From contig CAVZIJ010000003.1 of the NCBI GenBank assembly GCA_963775335.1, positions 1,240,001 to 1,304,000 on the forward strand: a DNA stretch of 64,000 nt. Reading direction: 5' to 3'. The position numbers and the translations under genes are program-made. Of this stretch, positions 63,737 through 64,000 are shown in pieces. The stretch's first letter is position 1. Each line of letters starts with the position of its first letter. The notes under the pieces were generated by a model that was not told the DNA's origin, ran no database searches, and saw only the letters and a list, made by a program, of their open reading frames with translations. Origin of the DNA: CAVQCX01 sp963775335 (GTDB taxonomy: Bacteria; Pseudomonadota; Gammaproteobacteria; Chromatiales; Chromatiaceae).

Positions 63737-64000
63737 GTGTACCTCATTCCGCCCGAGGCCCGGCAACGCCCCGACAACGGCGCCCTGGCGCCCCTGGTGC
63801 GGGAGAGCGGTCTCGTGGAGCACCGCCGCGTCGACGGCTTCCACTTTCGTCCCTCCGAGCCGATCCACGGGATGGTCTGCGACATCGTCGAGCAGCCGGA
63901 CCGCATCGCGGCGCCGGCGGCCCAATGGCTGACACGAGGCTGGTGCAGGCGCACGATCTTCAACCTGAAGTTGCCGATGAACAAGCGCCATCAAACCGTT
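63737..64000 (+). pseudogene. rlmM-like 23S rRNA methyltransferase, 5'-truncated remnant (3' end outside window)
   Basis: The plus-strand frame from about 63700 to the window end reads DNGALAPLVRESGLVEHRRV, then DGFHFRP, MVCDIVEQPDRIA, and WLTRGWCRRTIFNLKLPM followed by NKRH. This matches the C-terminal half of RlmM, the 2'-O-methyltransferase for C2498 of 23S rRNA. The N-terminal domain and the SAM-binding motif GASPGGW should come just before, but that position is occupied by the divergent dnaX start (63691). The fragment therefore lacks motif I. The GTG at 63737 is the first plausible initiator, with no ribosome-binding site. It is either a decayed gene or an unusually short relative. Confidence 0.6.

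Overview
The window is GC-rich, densely coded DNA from a proteobacterium, most likely a gammaproteobacterium of the Chromatiales type. The evidence is the dnaX-ybaB-recR block, a proteobacterial kaiC-kaiB-kaiB-kinase locus, a suf operon with SufT and SufE, DapE, PPK1, and a DUF6164 protein. The genus cannot be fixed from sequence alone. No rRNA, tRNA, CRISPR array or intact insertion sequence was recognised.

Positions 1-26.6 kb are an accessory region. It opens with the end of a 4'-phosphopantetheinyl transferase (apparently frameshifted near its 3' end), an acyl carrier protein, an alpha/beta hydrolase, a family 1 glycosyltransferase and a sulfotransferase. Next comes the most striking feature: five tandem paralogous genes (4.2-22.4 kb) for very large secreted proteins. 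Each has a signal peptide and a propeller-like N-terminal region of about 580-600 residues. Four of the five continue into PKD/cadherin-like modules, two or three Cys-containing Ig-like repeats and a conserved C-terminal Arg-x-Phe or Arg-Arg-Phe tail. Each gene has its own extended -10 promoter. Copy 2 carries a one-base frameshift, and copy 5 stops where the Ig region would begin. The array is followed by a second sulfotransferase and a second alpha/beta hydrolase on the minus strand, then, after a 1-kb gap, a third sulfotransferase. I infer a locus that makes an ACP-derived, glycosylated and sulfated surface compound together with a family of large extracellular proteins. This is the best candidate here for an undescribed system.

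Positions 27-31 kb hold housekeeping genes: a membrane protein with a PH-like domain, DUF6164, the slipin/NfeD pair and a TatD-family nuclease. Positions 31.4-37.7 kb are a minus-strand suf operon, sufB-sufC-sufD-sufT-nhaA-sufA-sufE. It contains an embedded Na+/H+ antiporter gene, lacks sufS, and has a duplicated perfect palindrome between sufB and sufC. Positions 38.2-42 kb carry two tandem PilZ-like paralogues with near-identical promoters. Positions 42-47 kb encode a HlyD/RbbA/ABC-2 export system. A glycosyltransferase-like protein, a PfkB-family kinase, a secreted phospholipase A2-like protein and DapE follow.

Positions 50.9-57.8 kb (minus strand) form a Kai-type module: a double-domain KaiC, two different KaiB proteins and a 1453-residue cytoplasmic hybrid histidine kinase with PAS, GAF, HisKA, REC and HPt domains. 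The last part holds ppk1, a HIT protein, recR, ybaB and dnaX. Divergent from dnaX is what looks like an rlmM remnant whose SAM-binding half is absent.
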